From Pedobacter panaciterrae (GTDB taxonomy: Bacteria; Bacteroidota; Bacteroidia; Sphingobacteriales; Sphingobacteriaceae): a stretch of DNA of 64,000 nucleotides. The DNA lies in the NCBI RefSeq assembly GCF_013204795.1, contig NZ_JABMKW010000020.1, positions 930,001-994,000 on the forward strand, given 5' to 3'. The notes beneath the pieces are model-generated. The model had not been told where the DNA came from and searched no databases. It was given only the letters and a program-made list of their open reading frames with translations. Below, in pieces: positions 36,264 through 46,700 of this stretch; the stretch's first letter is position 1, and every line of letters starts with the position of its first letter. The position numbers and the translations under genes are program-made.

Positions 36264-36314
36264 AAAATATAGTTATGGTTTAACTTCCCGTTAAGCATCT
36301 AGTTGTTTCAAATA

Positions 36315-36345
36315 TTGATTCTTAACCAGAAATTTAGTATATTTG
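36315..36345 (+). promoter_or_regulatory. Full Bacteroidota promoter before the 61-residue protein gene
   Basis: TTG at 36315-36317 and TATATTTG at 36338-36345 are separated by 20 bp, the expected -33/-7 arrangement of TTG and TAnnTTTG. It is the best complete promoter in the window and predicts a leader of about 200 bases before the gene at 36556. Confidence 0.65.
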
Positions 36346-36555
36346 CACAAACGGGATATCATTATACTATTCTCTTAATATTTACTTGCCAATCAAACCT
36401 TTTGATTGGGTTTCAATTCCTCCTGGCTACTGGTCCGTTGTCGCCCGAGAATTAATTATATTAAGCCATATTAACAGTAAACAACAATAAGTTTACATGT
36501 TTGGCAAACAGGTAAAACCAGAGGAGAGTTATTTTTTAACTAATACATTGAATTT
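36346..36555 (+). promoter_or_regulatory. Long 5' leader with hairpin, possible temperature-responsive leader
   Basis: About 200 bases lie between the predicted promoter and the ATG at 36556. It contains a perfect 9-bp hairpin CCAATCAAA/TTTGATTGG (36389-36397, 36401-36409). Long structured leaders are a hallmark of cold-shock genes, and the downstream protein resembles the N-terminal part of Bacteroidota cold-shock proteins, so a thermosensing role is a reasonable guess only. Confidence 0.35.
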
Positions 36556-36741
36556 ATGGCTAAATCTCAGGCTACCTTCATGAAGAAGCAACTAGAAAAA
36601 AACAGACAAAAGAAAAAAGAAGATAAAGAGCAGCGTAAACTTGAACGTCAACAGAATTCCTCTGGTGGTGATCTTGAAAGCATGATGGCCTATGTTAACG
36701 AGTGGGGAGAAATTGTATCCACTCCGCCAGAGAAAAAATAA
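36556..36741 (+). CDS. Small basic protein, resembling the N-terminal extension of cold-shock-domain proteins
   Basis: This is a 61-residue protein, very rich in Lys, Gln and Arg in its first half (about residues 9-34), likely a single charged helix that could bind RNA. It ends with LESMMAYVNEWGEIVSTPPE. The start MAKSQATFMKKQLEKNRQKK and the ending resemble the leader region of Bacteroidota cold-shock-domain proteins as I remember them, but the cold-shock domain itself is missing: a stop follows at once and no CSD is found downstream. A strong promoter, long leader and terminator make it a self-contained unit. Confidence 0.7.
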   Translation: MAKSQATFMKKQLEKNRQKKKEDKEQRKLERQQNSSGGDLESMMAYVNEWGEIVSTPPEKK

Positions 36742-36766
36742 TTTAGCCTTTAAAGCTAAAATCTCC

Positions 36767-36804
36767 AAAAGGATTCTTATTGTTTCAATAAGGGTCTTTT
36801 TTTT
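36767..36804 (+). terminator. Terminator after the 61-residue protein gene
   Basis: A 15-bp stem (36767-36781 with 36787-36801, three G-U pairs) has a 5-base loop and is followed by a T-tract to 36804. Confidence 0.85.
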
Positions 36805-36851
36805 GCGACATTATTTCATTGTCATCTCACCTTGTGTCCGGGTTGGAAATG

Positions 36852-37001
36852 GTTCGGTTCAGGTTAGGCAACACCAGGTGTTACACAGGGGTTACATAGG
36901 TGTATTACAGGTATGATGCAGGTCTGTACCCCAACGAAAGGGGTCTCATGGGCATCTGATATCCGCGTATCAGAGAAAGAGCTAAGCAAGCTGAACCGAA
37001 T
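36852..37001 (+). ncRNA. Putative structured RNA or leader upstream of the NRPS operon
   Basis: This stretch is markedly richer in G+C (about 49% over 36841-36960 by count) than the flanking spacer and has no credible ORF. TTCGGTTCAG (36853-36862) is the exact reverse complement of CTGAACCGAA (36991-37000), with a further inner TTAG/CTAA pairing (36864-36867, 36982-36985). Inside lie ACCCC/GGGGT (36928-36932, 36940-36944) and TCTGATA/TATCAGA (36955-36961, 36968-36974). The layout of a closing long-range stem with local hairpins suggests a riboswitch-like leader or an independent small RNA. No known class is recognised. Confidence 0.4.
36870..36924 (+). repeat. Five degenerate 11-bp tandem repeats
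   Basis: Units at 36870, 36881, 36892, 36903 and 36914 share (C/T)AGG at the same place, so this tetramer recurs at an exact 11-bp spacing (36875, 36886, 36897, 36908, 36919). The best units read TTACACAGGGG and TTACATAGGTG. An 11-bp period is close to one DNA helical turn and not a multiple of three, so it is not a coding repeat. It might be a phased protein-binding array for the NRPS operon. Confidence 0.5.
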
Positions 37002-37135
37002 AATTTAGTTCTGATTCTTCTTCAATAATCTCCCCATTAAAACATACAATGAACCCAAATGAAATGAAAGTTAATAAAAAGGAATAACTTTTGCAAGTAA
37101 GCATATGTCAGGTTAATTTATTCAATCCCTCTCAA

Positions 37136-40100
37136 ATGTTTACAGACCAAATATTAATTACCCAAAACAAGTTAACGGTTCATCAGTTATTTAATATTGC
37201 AGCTCTGGATTTTCCAGAGATTATTGCCGTGGTTTTTGGCGAAAAGTCCATTACCTACCGTGAATTAAATAACAGAGCTGAGAATTTAGCAAACGTTATT
37301 TTAAATCAAGCTTTTGATCAGGAAATTATAGGATTAAGTGCAACCCGCTCTATAGAAATGATTGTTGGATTATTAGCAATCCTAAAAGCAGGAAAAACCT
37401 ATTTGCCATTAGATTCTAGCTACCCAGAAAACAGGTTATTACAGATTAAAGAAGATTCTGGAGTAAGTACATGTATCTCGTTGTTAAACGAATTCAATGT
37501 CTTTACTGACCTTGGGCTTTATCCTATAGCTTCAGATAAATCATACCTTGATACGGTTAACAATGACAATTTCCAACAATCTGAAAATGGATGCATTCTT
37601 TATACATCAGGCTCTACCGGAAAACCAAAGGGAGTATGTATCAGTCATAAAAGCTTGATTAATTTTTTACAATGGCAAAATGATCATGCGCTTAATGGCA
37701 AAGGCATCAATGCGTTACAGTTTTGCCATCTCAGTTTTGACGCTTCATTTCAAGAAATCTTTGTGCCGTTAACAACAGGCGCTACTCTTTACCTTATTAA
37801 TGACGATTATAGACTTGATGGCACAAAACTTTTAGATTTTATTATCGCAAACAAGATAAATAAAGCCTTTTTACCTTATGTTACGCTTCAATATTTAACA
37901 GAAGCTGCTGTCAAAGAACAGCGATTTCCAGCTAATTTAAAGGAGTTAATAACTGGTGGCGAACTACTTAAAATCACCCCTAATATAAAAGAATTCTTTT
38001 CTTCTATTTCCAATTCATGTTTGGTAAATGTGTACGGCCCAACCGAAACAACCATATGGGTAACCGAATTAAAACTTAAAGGTAACCCCAATAATTGGGC
38101 ATCAATACCCACAATTGGGGAAACAATAGCACAGTCATCTATTTATTTTATTGATGAAAAATTAACCTTTCTTGAAAATGGAGAAATTGGTGAAATATGC
38201 ATTTCAGGTCCCTGCCTGTCAAATGGATATTTTCATCAGCAAGACCTAACAAGTGAGAAATTCATTGAACTTAACCACTCAACACTTGGACAAATTAAAG
38301 TCTATAGAACGGGAGATCTCGGTAGGCTTTTAGACAATGGAGAAATAGAGTTTAAGGGCCGGAAAGATGGGCAAATTAAGATCAGAGGCAACAGGGTTGA
38401 ACTAGGTGAAATTGAAGTTGCCCTGATGAAAGAAGAAAGCGTTAACCAGGCCGTGGTGATATTGAGAGAAGACTACCCCGGCAGAAAAGCGCTGATAGCC
38501 TATTTGACAGGAAATAAGGCCACAGGAGACAGCAATAAGGTTAGATACCATATAAGTAACCTCCTGCCGGATTATATGATCCCATCCGGCTTTGTTTGGC
38601 TCGAAGAGCTTCCTAAAACTACCAGTGGAAAAGTAGACAGGAAAGCATTACCAAAACCAGATCTTAAAAGGCCTGAACTAAACACCCTTTATAAAAGCCC
38701 AAAAACAAAGCTTGAGAAAGACATTATTGGTCTATTCATCGATATATTCCAATATGATAAAATCGGAATTGACGATAATTTTTTTGAGCTCGGGGGCAAT
38801 TCGCTTCTTGCTCAAAAAACAGTAGCAGAGTTAAAGTACCAATTCAATTGTCATTTACCTATCACCAGATTATACCAATATCCTACTGCCGCAGGGATGG
38901 CCGATTTTCTTGAAAACAAGGCCCCTGAACTGACTACCTTCGTTAAAGAAAGTAAGCATAAAGATACCTCTCATGATATAGCTATAATAGGAATGGCAGG
39001 TAGATTTCCAGGGGCCGAAACTATTGACGACTTATGGGATCTACTTATCGAAGGTAAAGAAACCACCAAATTTTTCAGTAATGAAGAACTAGACATCAGC
39101 ATTCCCGATCGCCTAAAAAATGATAAGGCATATGTTAAAGCGAGAGGGATAATTAAAGATGCGGAAAAATTTGATCCTGCCTTTTTTGGAATTAATCGGA
39201 AACTGGCAGATTTGATGGATCCGCAGCAAAGAATATTCTTAGAGATAGCTTGGGAAGTATTGGAAAAAACGGGGCATTTATTTCCTGTTTATTCTAAAAA
39301 AGTCGCCATTTATGCAGGTAGTGGAAGTAATACTTATTATGTAAACAATTTATTACAATATCCCGATTTAATAGAAAACGTTGGAAGCCTGCAAGTACTT
39401 ACAGTAAACGAAAAAGATTATATTGCTTCGAGAACGGCTTATCATTTAAACCTAAAGGGACAGGCTGTTAGTGTAAACTCTGCCTGTTCAACCTCGTTAC
39501 TTGCGGTGGCAGAAGCGGTAAAAAGCCTGCGTTCCGGTTATTGTGATGCAGCTATCGCTGGGGCCTCCAGCATCACCTCTCCTATTAACAGCGGACACAT
39601 TTATCAGGAAGGTAGTATGTTGAGTGCTGATGGCCATTGCCGTCCTTTTGACAATGATGCCACAGGAACTGTATTTAGTGACGGTGCCGGTGTTGTTCTC
39701 CTCAAAAGATTAACAGACGCCAAACGTGATGGTGATGTTATTTATGGAGTTATTAAGGGTATTGGATTAAACAACGATGGTGCAGAAAAAGGAAGTTTTA
39801 CAGCTCCCAACACTGAAGGCCAGGCAAATGCAATTAAAGAGGCAATAACAGATGCAGATATTGATGCTTCAGAAATCAGCTATATTGAAACACATGGCAC
39901 CGGAACCCCAATTGGCGACCCAATTGAATTTGATGGATTGGTTAAAGCTTTTGGTCATCAGAGTAAAACTCAGTTTTGTGCTATAGGATCAATTAAGAGC
40001 AATTTCGGTCACCTTACGCAGGCCGCCGGAGTTACGGGCTTAATTAAAGCTTGCCTATCTCTACATCGCAAGAAAATACCCGCTTCTTTGGGATACAAAC

Positions 40101-43100
40101 AGGGAAATAAGAACATCGACTTTCTAAACAGCCCTTTTTATGTTAACAATAGCCTGAGTGATTGGACATCTGAAACTAAAAGAATTGCAGGCGTAAGTTC
40201 ATTTGGTGTTGGAGGTACAAATGTACATGTGATTGTTGAAGAATATGAAAATCTGGAATCAGAGTCATCAACCGGCAGGCCGTACGACTTAATTACCTGG
40301 TCGGCCAAATCAGAGAACAGCAGGGAACAATACGCATCCTCAATATCTAATTATGTAAAAAAGAATAAGAATACTAATCTTGCGGACATTGCTTATACTC
40401 TTCAAAAAACAAGGAACGACTTCTCTTATAGAAGATTTGCAGTTGTAAACAACATTGAATCTATTGTCAGCCAACTCAATTTGGAACTACCTAAAACAGG
40501 TACCACAAATAATCTTCGCGAAGTGCCTGAAGAAATTGTATTTACATTTCCAGGCCAAGGTGCGCAATACCTAAATATGGCTGCTGATCTATATAAGGAC
40601 GAGCCAGTAGTTAGAGAAGCTATAGATTGCTGTGCCGAAATTCTTAAGCAATATATAGATCGTGACATTAGAGAGATCATATTTACCAATTCATCTAATG
40701 AAGAAGCAGAGCAACTATTAAAACAAACCAGATACACACAACCAGCACTTTTTGTAATTGAATACGCACTTGCCAGGCTGTGGATGAATTGGGGTATCAC
40801 GCCTACGCTACTTTGCGGGCACAGCATTGGCGAGTATGTTGCAGCACACCTTTCGGGAGTCTTTTCATTAGAGGATGGGTTAAAACTAATTGCAGTTAGG
40901 GGGGCAATGGTTAATGCACTTCCTCCAGGATCTATGTTATCCGTAAGAAGCGAGTCAGATCAAATAGCCAGCTTCTTAAGCGAAGGACTATCTATCGCAG
41001 CAGTAAACAGCCCGAAACTTTGCGTAATAGCAGGTCCGGAAAATCAAATATTGGAATTCAGCAAACTACTTGATACTAAAGAGATCCCTAACAAACTACT
41101 CTTTACCAGCCATGCCTTCCATTCATCTATGATGGATCCAATAGTTGATGATTTTCAAAAAGTAGTTTCTGGAATCGCTCTATCTGCCCCTAAAACTCCA
41201 ATTATATCAACAGTTACCGGCTCACTGCTAACCGATGAAGAGGCAATAAATCCACAATATTGGGCAAGCCACTTAAGAAACACGGTACAATTTTCTACAG
41301 CTATTGATACAATACTTACTTACAATTCTCCAATTTTTCTGGAGGTGGGTCCAGGATCGGTAACTACAACCCTTGTAAGGCAAATTGCTGCACTAAAATC
41401 AACTTCTGTAAGGGCTATGCAGAGCCTGGCAAATAATGAGAACGATTATTGCATTCTATTAAACACATTAGGTCAGCTTTGGAATTGTGGCCTGCAACCA
41501 AATTGGGATAATTTTTATAACGGTCAGCAAAGATTGTTATTAGATCTTCCAACCTATCAGTTTGATAGAAAGAAGCACTGGGTAGATGCAATTGCAATTA
41601 ACAAAGTAATACCCGAGGACAACAACTATAAACCAAACAACAACAACACTCTTGTAATGAAAAAAAATAACCTGGCAATAAAAATCAGACAAGTATTAGA
41701 AGATGCATCTGGAATTGAAATGCAAAATGTTGCCGCCAATCAAAACTTCGTTGAAATAGGATTAGATTCTTTATTACTTACTCAAATCGCAATCTCTTTG
41801 AAAAGAGAGTTTAATTTGCCTGTTACATTTAGGAAATTAAATGAAGAATATCCAACTATTGAATCGTTGACTGATTACATAGATAAAAACACCGTTCAGG
41901 AAACCCCTGCTCCAATACAAAACAATACGCCAGTTCTTAATGGAAGTAATCATCAGGTTGTTGCACCTGTTTCATTTGGAAACGCTAACGACTACAACAA
42001 TTCCGCACTGGGACTTATCGCTCAGCAGTTAGAAATCTTATCTAAACAGGTTTTGCTAATGAATGGGAATAATTCTATAGCGCCCCCTACTGCAATAGAA
42101 TCACCAAAGCCTAAACAACAAGAAGAATCTGAACTGACCCTTCAAGAAAAATCTGAAATTCAAAAACCGTTTGGAGCTACGCCCAAAATAGATCGGCAAT
42201 CAACAGAACTCAATATAAATCAGTTGAGCTTTCTCAAAAACTTAATCGAAAGTTATAATCAGAGAACATTTAAAAGCAAAAAATATGCAGAGGAAAGCCG
42301 GAATTACATGGCCGACCCAAGGGTTGTTTCTGGCTTTAAACCCTTAACAAAAGAGCTCATATACCCTATTGTAATAAATAAATCGAGTGGTAGTAAAATG
42401 TGGGATCTGGACGGTAATGAATACATTGATGTATTGAATGGGTTTGGTTCCAACTTACTTGGTTACCAACCAGATGTTATCAAAAAAGCAATGCACGATC
42501 AAATTGAAAGCGGATATGAGGTGGGCCCACAGCACGAGCTTGCAGCCGAAGTGAGTAAATTAGTATGTGAATTTACCGGATTTGATAGATCAGCGCTTTG
42601 CAGCACTGGATCTGAAGCAGTACTCGGCTGTATTAGAATTGCCAGAACCGTTACAGGCAGATCGTTGATTGTCGCCTTTACAGGATCATATCATGGTATT
42701 ATTGACGAGGTATTGGTTAGGGGAACCAAGAAATTAAAATCATTTCCGGCAGCGGCCGGCATAATGCCCGATGCAGTTAAAAATATACTTGTGCTCGATT
42801 ACGGAACAGAAGAAGCTTTGGCTATAATTAAAGAGAGAGCAGATGAGATCGCTGCAGTCCTTATTGAGCCGATACAAAGCAGACGTCCCGAGTTTGTACC
42901 AATAGATTTTGTTAAAGAAGTAAGAAAAATCACCTCTGCCAGCGGATCAGCTTTAATATTTGATGAGGTAATCACGGGTTTCAGGATGCATCCTGGCGGT
43001 GCACAGGCCTTGTTTAATGTCCGTGCAGACCTTGCGTCTTACGGCAAGGTTGTTGGCGCAGGTATTCCTATTGGGGTGATTGCCGGAAAAAAAGAATTTA

Positions 43101-43732
43101 TGGATGCGCTTGATGGAGGCACCTGGAATTATGGAGATGGTTCATATCCAGAAGTAGGTGTAACTTACTTTGCAGGAACATTTGTTCGTCACCCTTTAGC
43201 TTTGGCTTCCGCAAAAGCATCTTTAATATACATGAAAGAAAAGGGACCAAAATTACAACAAGAGCTAAATGAAAAAGGAAACTATATTGCTAAAACACTT
43301 AATAAGGAAATAGAAAAAAGACAGCTGCCTTTCTTTATTGCCAATTACGGATCCTTATGGAAGGTTAAATTCCACGAGGAAATTCCTTATAGCGAATTGA
43401 TGTTTACCTTAATGAGGCAAAAGGGCATTCATATACTTGATGGTTTCCCATGTTTCGTAACAGAAGCAACCTCGCATGCTGATATTGAACAATTGATTAA
43501 TTGCTTTATAGAGAGTATGGATGAAATGATTAATGCCGGTTTCTTTTTGAACAGAGCTGTTACTGAGACCAATTCAAAAAAATATTCAAAATTCAGCACA
43601 GATAAAATCGTGATCAATTCCGATAATCCTCCTGTAAGAGGTGCCAGACTGGGAAAGGATGTTGAAGGAAATCCGGCATGGTTCATTAAAGATGAACAGA
43701 ATAAAGATCAGTATTTACAGATACGTTTCTAA
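37136..43732 (+). CDS. Hybrid NRPS-PKS with aminotransferase domain (A-PCP-KS-AT-ACP-AMT)
   Basis: This is a 2198-residue megasynthase. The A domain (1-510) has YTSGSTGKPKG at 156, YGPTETT at 300 and K499. The PCP carries S556 (GGNSLL). The KS (about 613-1040) has C784, H920 and H959. The AT (about 1134-1420) has GHSIGE with S1230 and the malonyl-type HAFH at 1326. The ACP carries S1545 (GLDSLL). A polar linker leads to a class III glutamate-semialdehyde-type aminotransferase (about 1720-2160) with PLP lysine K1971. There is no KR, DH or ER, so the aminotransferase would act on an unreduced beta-keto thioester. My hand-read A-domain code is D-A-Q-F-I-G-V-I-W-K, with no confident substrate. 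The ATG at 37136 is preferred to a TTG at 37091. Confidence 0.92.
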   Translation: MFTDQILITQNKLTVHQLFNIAALDFPEIIAVVFGEKSITYRELNNRAENLANVILNQAFDQEIIGLSATRSIEMIVGLLAILKAGKTYLPLDSSYPENRLLQIKEDSGVSTCISLLNEFNVFTDLGLYPIASDKSYLDTVNNDNFQQSENGCILYTSGSTGKPKGVCISHKSLINFLQWQNDHALNGKGINALQFCHLSFDASFQEIFVPLTTGATLYLINDDYRLDGTKLLDFIIANKINKAFLPYVTLQYLTEAAVKEQRFPANLKELITGGELLKITPNIKEFFSSISNSCLVNVYGPTETTIWVTELKLKGNPNNWASIPTIGETIAQSSIYFIDEKLTFLENGEIGEICISGPCLSNGYFHQQDLTSEKFIELNHSTLGQIKVYRTGDLGRLLDNGEIEFKGRKDGQIKIRGNRVELGEIEVALMKEESVNQAVVILREDYPGRKALIAYLTGNKATGDSNKVRYHISNLLPDYMIPSGFVWLEELPKTTSGKVDRKALPKPDLKRPELNTLYKSPKTKLEKDIIGLFIDIFQYDKIGIDDNFFELGGNSLLAQKTVAELKYQFNCHLPITRLYQYPTAAGMADFLENKAPELTTFVKESKHKDTSHDIAIIGMAGRFPGAETIDDLWDLLIEGKETTKFFSNEELDISIPDRLKNDKAYVKARGIIKDAEKFDPAFFGINRKLADLMDPQQRIFLEIAWEVLEKTGHLFPVYSKKVAIYAGSGSNTYYVNNLLQYPDLIENVGSLQVLTVNEKDYIASRTAYHLNLKGQAVSVNSACSTSLLAVAEAVKSLRSGYCDAAIAGASSITSPINSGHIYQEGSMLSADGHCRPFDNDATGTVFSDGAGVVLLKRLTDAKRDGDVIYGVIKGIGLNNDGAEKGSFTAPNTEGQANAIKEAITDADIDASEISYIETHGTGTPIGDPIEFDGLVKAFGHQSKTQFCAIGSIKSNFGHLTQAAGVTGLIKACLSLHRKKIPASLGYKQGNKNIDFLNSPFYVNNSLSDWTSETKRIAGVSSFGVGGTNVHVIVEEYENLESESSTGRPYDLITWSAKSENSREQYASSISNYVKKNKNTNLADIAYTLQKTRNDFSYRRFAVVNNIESIVSQLNLELPKTGTTNNLREVPEEIVFTFPGQGAQYLNMAADLYKDEPVVREAIDCCAEILKQYIDRDIREIIFTNSSNEEAEQLLKQTRYTQPALFVIEYALARLWMNWGITPTLLCGHSIGEYVAAHLSGVFSLEDGLKLIAVRGAMVNALPPGSMLSVRSESDQIASFLSEGLSIAAVNSPKLCVIAGPENQILEFSKLLDTKEIPNKLLFTSHAFHSSMMDPIVDDFQKVVSGIALSAPKTPIISTVTGSLLTDEEAINPQYWASHLRNTVQFSTAIDTILTYNSPIFLEVGPGSVTTTLVRQIAALKSTSVRAMQSLANNENDYCILLNTLGQLWNCGLQPNWDNFYNGQQRLLLDLPTYQFDRKKHWVDAIAINKVIPEDNNYKPNNNNTLVMKKNNLAIKIRQVLEDASGIEMQNVAANQNFVEIGLDSLLLTQIAISLKREFNLPVTFRKLNEEYPTIESLTDYIDKNTVQETPAPIQNNTPVLNGSNHQVVAPVSFGNANDYNNSALGLIAQQLEILSKQVLLMNGNNSIAPPTAIESPKPKQQEESELTLQEKSEIQKPFGATPKIDRQSTELNINQLSFLKNLIESYNQRTFKSKKYAEESRNYMADPRVVSGFKPLTKELIYPIVINKSSGSKMWDLDGNEYIDVLNGFGSNLLGYQPDVIKKAMHDQIESGYEVGPQHELAAEVSKLVCEFTGFDRSALCSTGSEAVLGCIRIARTVTGRSLIVAFTGSYHGIIDEVLVRGTKKLKSFPAAAGIMPDAVKNILVLDYGTEEALAIIKERADEIAAVLIEPIQSRRPEFVPIDFVKEVRKITSASGSALIFDEVITGFRMHPGGAQALFNVRADLASYGKVVGAGIPIGVIAGKKEFMDALDGGTWNYGDGSYPEVGVTYFAGTFVRHPLALASAKASLIYMKEKGPKLQQELNEKGNYIAKTLNKEIEKRQLPFFIANYGSLWKVKFHEEIPYSELMFTLMRQKGIHILDGFPCFVTEATSHADIEQLINCFIESMDEMINAGFFLNRAVTETNSKKYSKFSTDKIVINSDNPPVRGARLGKDVEGNPAWFIKDEQNKDQYLQIRF

Positions 43733-43743
43733 CGCCGTTACTA

Positions 43744-46700
43744 ATGAATAAAGATTTTGAATATGTTGCTGTAGATTTTAATCCTTTCGGTGAAAATGAG
43801 ATTGAAAAAGTAACAATTACTAATGAACCGCAAAGAGAACTATGGCTATCCTGTATTTTAGGTGGTGATGAAGCTAGTCTGGCCTATAATGAGTCTGTTT
43901 CTCTTGAGTTAAGAGGTGTTTTTTATCAGGAGGCATTTAAAAAAGCCATCGATAGCTTAATTGCCAGACACGAAGCATTAAGATCTACTGTCAGTAAAAA
44001 TGGAGAAAACTTAATAATATATAAAGAACTCTCGTTTTCAATAATTACGGATGATTTAACCGGTATTGACTTAGATAGAAGATTGAACAATTTTCATGAG
44101 TTTGTCCAAAAGGAAATGGCTACTCCTTTTGATCTTTATGAAGGTCCATTATTTAGAATATACCTACACAAGATTGAAGAAAATGTTCATTACTTTACGC
44201 TTATAATACACCACATTATTGGCGATGGCTGGTCAATTGGAATTATTCTGGAAGACTTAAGTAAAATGTATAATTCCTATGTACATGACACTTTTCCTCA
44301 ATTAGAACCTGCAGAACAAATCAGTGATTATACCTTACAACAGATTAACTTTACAAATAGCAGTGAATATATTGAAACCCAGAATTTCTGGATCAATAAG
44401 TATAAGAATAGTGTTCCTACACTTAATTTACCAATAGATTACACACGGCCTTCAGTTCGGACTTATACTGGTCAACGAAATGATTACATTCTGAAAAATG
44501 ATCTATTGAATCCAATAAAGTCGTTATCAGCAAAAGCAGGTAGCAGTGTAGTTATTACTCTTCTAAGTGTATTTGAAATCTTGTTACATCACCGAACAGG
44601 GCAACAAGATATTGTTATTGGTCTTCCATCATCCGGACAGGCTGCAACAGGGAATTTTGGACTGGTTGGCCATTGTGTAAATTTACTGCCACTTGACAGC
44701 AAAGTTGATCCGAAATCGTCTTTCTTAGATTATTTAAAAAGAAGAAAGGGCGAAGTGTATGACGCTTACGATTTCCAAAGACTAACTTTTAGTGAATTGC
44801 TCAAAAAGTTACCCATTAAGAGGGATAAAGCTCACATACCACTGGTTCCTATTGTTTTTAACATAGACATGGGTATGGATGAAAAAGTATCATTTGATGG
44901 TTTAACTCATAGACTTTTTTCCAACGCAAGAGTAGCCCAAACCTTCGAAATTTCGTTAAATGTTACCGGCTCTAAAAACGCAATGACATTTGAATGGGCG
45001 TACAATACAAATCTATTCAGATCCGATACCATCGACAGTATGATGTCGGAATTTGAGTCTTTATTAAAAACCGTAACAGATAATCCTGAAGTACTAATCA
45101 AAGACTCATTAATAAACAAGAATCCGTTTCCCACCACAATAAATCAGACTCTAATTGCCGACAGAACAATTCTAGACCTATTTAATCAAAGAGTTCTTGA
45201 CAGCCCAGATAGTAATGCTGTAGTCTATGAGGGTAAAAAATTAACTTACAATCAGTTAAACGAAAAGTCTAATCAACTGGCAAACCATTTAATCAGCAAA
45301 GGAGTCAAAACAGAAACACTCGTGGCAATTTGCATAAAACCATCTCTAGAGACAATAATTGGAATAATCGGAATTCTAAAGGCTGGGGCAGCTTATATTC
45401 CAATTGATCCTGAATTCCCGGAGCAAAGAATTAGCTATATGATTTCTGAATCGACAGCAAGCATGTTGATATGCGACACTGAAACGATAAAACGAATTAA
45501 GGAAGCAGGCAATCGAGAACTTATTTGCCTGGACGATAGTGAAAGCCAGATCTGGCATACTAGCAAATCCAACCCTACCATCAAAATATTTCCTGAAAAT
45601 CTGATCTATGTTATTTACACCTCTGGCTCAACCGGAAACCCGAAAGGAGTTATGATTGAGCATGGATCAATAATGGATTATTTTGAAGGATTAAATTCAA
45701 AATTAAATACACTAAAAGACTGTAAAAGTTTTGCACTTGGGTCTACAATAGCAACAGATCTAGGCAATACGATTCTCTTCAATTCCTTAATATCAGGTGG
45801 AGAATTACACTTATTTGCTAAAGACAGGTTCAACAATCCTGAGTACATACATCAATATTTTAATAATTATAACATCGATTGTTTAAAGATCGTTCCTTCG
45901 CACTGGAGGTTTTTGAGGCATCAGGGAAACTTACTTTTGCCTTCTAAACTACTAATGTTCGGAGGAGAATCATTGCCTGGCGAGTATATTAAAGAAATTC
46001 GAAGGACCAATAGTGAATGCGTGGTTGTAAATCATTACGGACCTACTGAAACTACAATAGGTAAGCTAATACATGTAGTAGATAAAAATGCAGATTATCC
46101 TGCATCAGCTCCCATTGGTAAACCTTTTGGAAATACCATCCTTCATGTCCTCAATAAAGATTCAAATTATTGCGCAATTGGCGTTCCGGGAGAACTGTAT
46201 ATTGGAGGCTTCGGAGTAGCAAGGGGTTATTTAAACAACCCTGAATTGACTAGTAAAATGTTCACAGATCGCTATGCTGAAGGAATAGAAACCCGGTTTT
46301 ATAAAACTGGCGATTTAGTACGATGGTTAGCTAATGGAGATATCGAATTCTTAGGCCGTATAGATGATCAGGTTAAAATCAGAGGCAACAGAATAGAACT
46401 TGGTGAGATACAAAATGCATTGCTTAAATGTAAAGACATACAGCAATGTGCCATAATTGTAGATGAAGACACTAATCAAGAAAAAAGACTGGTAGCCTAT
46501 GTTGTAGTTGATTCTATTTTTAATAAGGATGCGATAATAAATCATTTAAAATTGACGCTTCCGGAGTTTATGGTTCCAAGGATTTTAATTCAGATAGATA
46601 AAATCCCCTTAACTGCGAATGGAAAATTAGATAGAAAATCACTTCCAAAAGCGGCAATGAACCCGATCACAGAAAATGGTTATGTTGCCCCTGGAACCGC

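Noticed and set aside
36498..36584. 28-codon ORF (MFGKQVKPEESYF...) in the leader of the 61-residue gene
   Set aside because: It has no clear ribosome site, overlaps the gene start and does not look like an attenuator peptide with repeated codons; it is kept only as a remote possibility.
36692..36916. 74-residue ORF over the end of the 61-residue gene and the structured spacer
   Set aside because: It starts inside a real gene in another frame, crosses a strong terminator and covers the 11-bp repeats; composition is not protein-like.
37091..37135. TTG at 37091 as start of the hybrid NRPS-PKS
   Set aside because: The ATG at 37136 lies 15 codons downstream and begins where A-domain homology can begin; the extra residues add no recognisable sequence.
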